Shown: in pieces, positions 48,852 to 51,085 of the stretch | Position numbering within the stretch: the stretch's first letter is position 1 | Layout of the letters: every line of letters begins with the position of its first letter | NCBI GenBank assembly: GCA_025920435.1 | Contig: JAPDLT010000004.1 | Coordinates: 1-51,085 of the forward strand | Reading direction: 5' to 3' | DNA length: 51,085 nucleotides | DNA from: Candidatus Rehaiarchaeum fermentans | GTDB taxonomy: Archaea > Nanobdellota > Nanobdellia > Parvarchaeales > Parvarchaeaceae | Notes under the pieces: generated by a model | What the model saw: the letters and a program-made list of their open reading frames with translations, nothing else | Told to the model about the DNA's origin: nothing | Database searches by the model: none | Made by a program: the position numbers and the translations under genes

Positions 48852-49967
48852 ATGAAAAACATTGTTATAGATGTAATAGGAAGCTTTTCTGATGGAAAAA
48901 CTACATTAGTCAAGGCACTTACTAATGAAACTACGTTGAGACATAGTGAAGAAGCTAAATATGGAATGACTATAAGACTTGGATATGCTCATTTCACGAT
49001 ATATAAAAATAAATCATCATTTTCTTTAAAAGAAGGAGAGCCGTACATGAATGTTTCCGTTATAGATTCTCCGGGCCACCAACAACTTTTATCTATAATG
49101 ATAAGTGGAGCTTCTATTGTTGATGGCGCAATATTAGTTGTTGCAGCTAATAAAAACATTCAAATGCAAGCAATAGAACACTTACAAACTATTAAAAAAA
49201 TAGGAATAAAAAATTTGGTAGTAGCGCAAAGCAAAATAGATATTGTGAGCAAGGAAAGAGCTATAGAAAGCTATAAAGAAATAAGAGATCTCTTAGATAA
49301 GGAAGGATACAATAATGCAAGAATAATTCCAGTATTTGCAGCACAAAATATAAATATAGAGGAGCTTTTATCAGAAATTGCAAAATTTGAGAAACCTGAA
49401 GAAGAAGGTAGCTTAATCATGCCTATAGTAAGATCATTTGATGTAAATAGGCCTGGTACAAAAATATCTAAGATAAAAGGCGCAGTAATAGGAGGAGGTG
49501 TAAAAAGAGGAAAGTTAAAAGTAGGAGACAAAATAAAAATATTGCCTGCTATAAATTTTGAAGGAAAAGAAATAGAATTGCATTCAGAAGTAGAAGAAAT
49601 ACAAAGTGAATTTGGAGAAGAAAAAGAAGTAGAAAGAGGAAAAACTATAGGAGTTCTTACGAAGCTAGATCCATCATTATCGAGAAATGATGAATTAGCA
49701 GGAAGAGTTTTAGTAAGTGAAAATGAGGAAATCGAATATACAAATAAAATATCTTTGGAAGGAGAAGTAAAAGACTTAGAAAAGGATGAAACAGTATTAT
49801 TACACATATTGTCAATGAGGTTTGGAGGAAGAATAATAAATAAAAAAGAAAATTTAGTAGAAATCGCATTAGATAGGAAAATTCCTTACTTTAAAGGAGA
49901 AACTGCTTTAGTTTCTAAAAGAATAAACAATACGTGGGTTTTAGTAACTGGATTAAAATGCGAATAA
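48852..49967 (+). CDS. Translation initiation factor aIF2 subunit gamma
   Basis: SFSDGKTTLVKALT, EEAKYGMTIRLGYAHF, IDSPGHQQLLSIMISGASIVDGAILVVAAN, VRSFDVNRPGTKISKIKGAVIGG. Confidence 0.9.
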   Translation: MKNIVIDVIGSFSDGKTTLVKALTNETTLRHSEEAKYGMTIRLGYAHFTIYKNKSSFSLKEGEPYMNVSVIDSPGHQQLLSIMISGASIVDGAILVVAANKNIQMQAIEHLQTIKKIGIKNLVVAQSKIDIVSKERAIESYKEIRDLLDKEGYNNARIIPVFAAQNINIEELLSEIAKFEKPEEEGSLIMPIVRSFDVNRPGTKISKIKGAVIGGGVKRGKLKVGDKIKILPAINFEGKEIELHSEVEEIQSEFGEEKEVERGKTIGVLTKLDPSLSRNDELAGRVLVSENEEIEYTNKISLEGEVKDLEKDETVLLHILSMRFGGRIINKKENLVEIALDRKIPYFKGETALVSKRINNTWVLVTGLKCE

Positions 49968-50296
49968 ACGGGATAATAATAGATACTAATGAAATAGTTT
50001 ATGCAATAAAAAATAAAATCGATATTTACCAATTATTTTTAAGCTCAGACTTTCCACTTAAATTCTTTACAACATCAGAAAATATAAAAGAATTAAAAAA
50101 ATTTGGAATAGATATAAATCCATTAAAAGTAAAAATAATACCTGCTAAGGGCAAAACGGATGAAGAAATAATACGAATAGCAAAAGAAAAAAATTTATTA
50201 ATATTTACAGAAGACAAGGAACTTGCCCTTAAAGCTAAAAAACTAGGATTAAAGGCAGTTAAACTTAAAAATAAGAAATCAATCGAGTTTTATTGA
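49958..50296 (+). CDS. PIN-domain-like protein
   Basis: IIIDTNEIVYAI...TDEEIIRIAKEKNLLIFTEDKELALKAKKLGLKAVKL; internal Met at 49958 preferred. Confidence 0.7.
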   Translation: MRINGIIIDTNEIVYAIKNKIDIYQLFLSSDFPLKFFTTSENIKELKKFGIDINPLKVKIIPAKGKTDEEIIRIAKEKNLLIFTEDKELALKAKKLGLKAVKLKNKKSIEFY

Positions 50297-50697
50297 GGAA
50301 TTTCTGGATTAGAAGGGGGATTTGAAGTGGGCAATGCTCCTTTTTCTATCTTTACAAATGATGGTGCAACCACAAATAATGTTTCGTCAATACCTACTAT
50401 CTGTGCCCCAACTGCATCTGCAGTTTTCTTTATCTTAGCTAAAAATCTTGTGAACTCATCATTATCTTTATTCTTTAATTCGCTACTTTTAATTATCACT
50501 ATAGAACTTCCTCCTCTTATTTCTTCTACTATCGTATCTGAATCTTCATATTTAGAAACGGAGTAAACTTTAACGTAAAGCTTAGGTACCGGTTCTGTTT
50601 CCTTTTCAATCTGAAGCTCTACATATTCGTTTTTATCTACATTCTCTTGTACTTTAACTGTTTTTTTGAATAAGTTCAATGGATTTATAGAGACCAT
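50290..50697 (-). CDS. sepF: SepF-like cell-division protein (archaeal)
   Basis: YVKVYSVSKYEDSDTIVEEIRGGSSIVIIKSSELK...FLAKIKKTADAVGAQIVGIDETLFVVAPSFVKIEKG. Confidence 0.75.
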   Translation of the reverse strand: MVSINPLNLFKKTVKVQENVDKNEYVELQIEKETEPVPKLYVKVYSVSKYEDSDTIVEEIRGGSSIVIIKSSELKNKDNDEFTRFLAKIKKTADAVGAQIVGIDETLFVVAPSFVKIEKGALPTSNPPSNPEIPQ

Positions 50698-50906
50698 ATT
50701 TATTTTATATATACCTCTTTTTAAGGCTTTAAAAATATCAATATTAAAAACAAAATTTATGTTTAAGGGTTTTAATTAAAGTTAGATTAAAATTAAACTT
50801 TTTGAATATTCAGATGATCTTAAATCAAAAGAATTAGAAATCCGTTTACTTCATCTCTGCTCTACAGACACAAATCTAAAATAATGAAATTCTTTATCAA
50901 TTTATT

Positions 50907-51085
50907 TTATCCTATACTCACACTAGGCATAACTCCATTAGGAGGATATGCACGAACACGAAGCCAATACAAATATATGTAAGAATATGCTCCACCTGTT
51001 GAAGCTCCTATATAAAAGATATTACCTGGATTTACTGGTGTTCCATAATACTTCACTACGTTACTTAATCCACTATAAACAGGAG
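50907..51085 (-). CDS. C-terminus of a DUF2341-like/adhesin-type surface protein (gene continues beyond right edge)
   Basis: Minus frame ...NVVKYYGTPVNPGNIFYIGASTGGAYSYIYLYWLRVRAYPPNGVMPSVSIG*; the WxRVRxYPPNGVMPSVSxG ending is characteristic. Confidence 0.55.
   Translation of the reverse strand, partial: PVYSGLSNVVKYYGTPVNPGNIFYIGASTGGAYSYIYLYWLRVRAYPPNGVMPSVSIG

Noticed and set aside
50800-50880. Possible C/D-box-like sRNA on the minus strand (agagatga ... catctga)
   Set aside because: The C box deviates from RUGAUGA and no convincing C'/D' pair or guide target could be identified by eye.
1-51085. CRISPR arrays, insertion sequences, transposases, phage genes
   Set aside because: No regularly spaced repeats, transposase motifs or terminal inverted repeats were seen.

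Overview
AT-rich, gene-dense archaeal chromosome segment. It carries a solitary 16S rRNA gene on the minus strand with no 23S next to it, and two tRNAs: Leu-CAG (+) and Glu-TTC (-). Protein-coding content includes a glycogen/alpha-glucan cluster (GT3-type glycogen synthase, GH57, debranching-type glucosidase, small wHTH). There is a complete-looking A-type ATP synthase operon (K-E-C-F-A-B-D-H-I). Information-processing genes are MCM, an OB-fold protein, aIF2-beta, DUF424, aIF1A, aIF2-gamma, RpoL, S10, S6e, L35Ae, L40e, GluRS, TrmY, a Dph2-like protein and Dpo4/DinB. Also present are a class II RNR, a site-2 protease, SepF, an S-layer-like protein running off the left edge, and a DUF2341-like C-terminus running off the right edge. 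A single-polypeptide PriS plus PriL-CTD primase, the unlinked 16S, primer-mismatched 16S sites and truncated housekeeping proteins all point to a DPANN-type (Nanoarchaeota/Parvarchaeota-like) archaeon; this placement is inference. The most unusual items are: (i) an apolipoprotein/synuclein-like 11-residue-repeat protein at 31.2-31.6 kb, with a related motif at the C-terminus of an orphan 569-aa protein; (ii) an orphan neighbourhood at 39.7-44.1 kb (coiled coil, wHTH, 569-aa protein, MNT-HEPN-like protein); (iii) a pre-16S processing helix without an evident bulge-helix-bulge that reaches into the mature 5' end, plus a trailer hairpin masking the anti-SD; (iv) an aIF2-gamma lacking the zinc loop with altered G1/G4 motifs; (v) a Dph2 lacking its first domain; and (vi) a CBS-CBS protein with a ribosome-hibernation-like tail. 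All family assignments come from reading motifs by eye; no searches were run.
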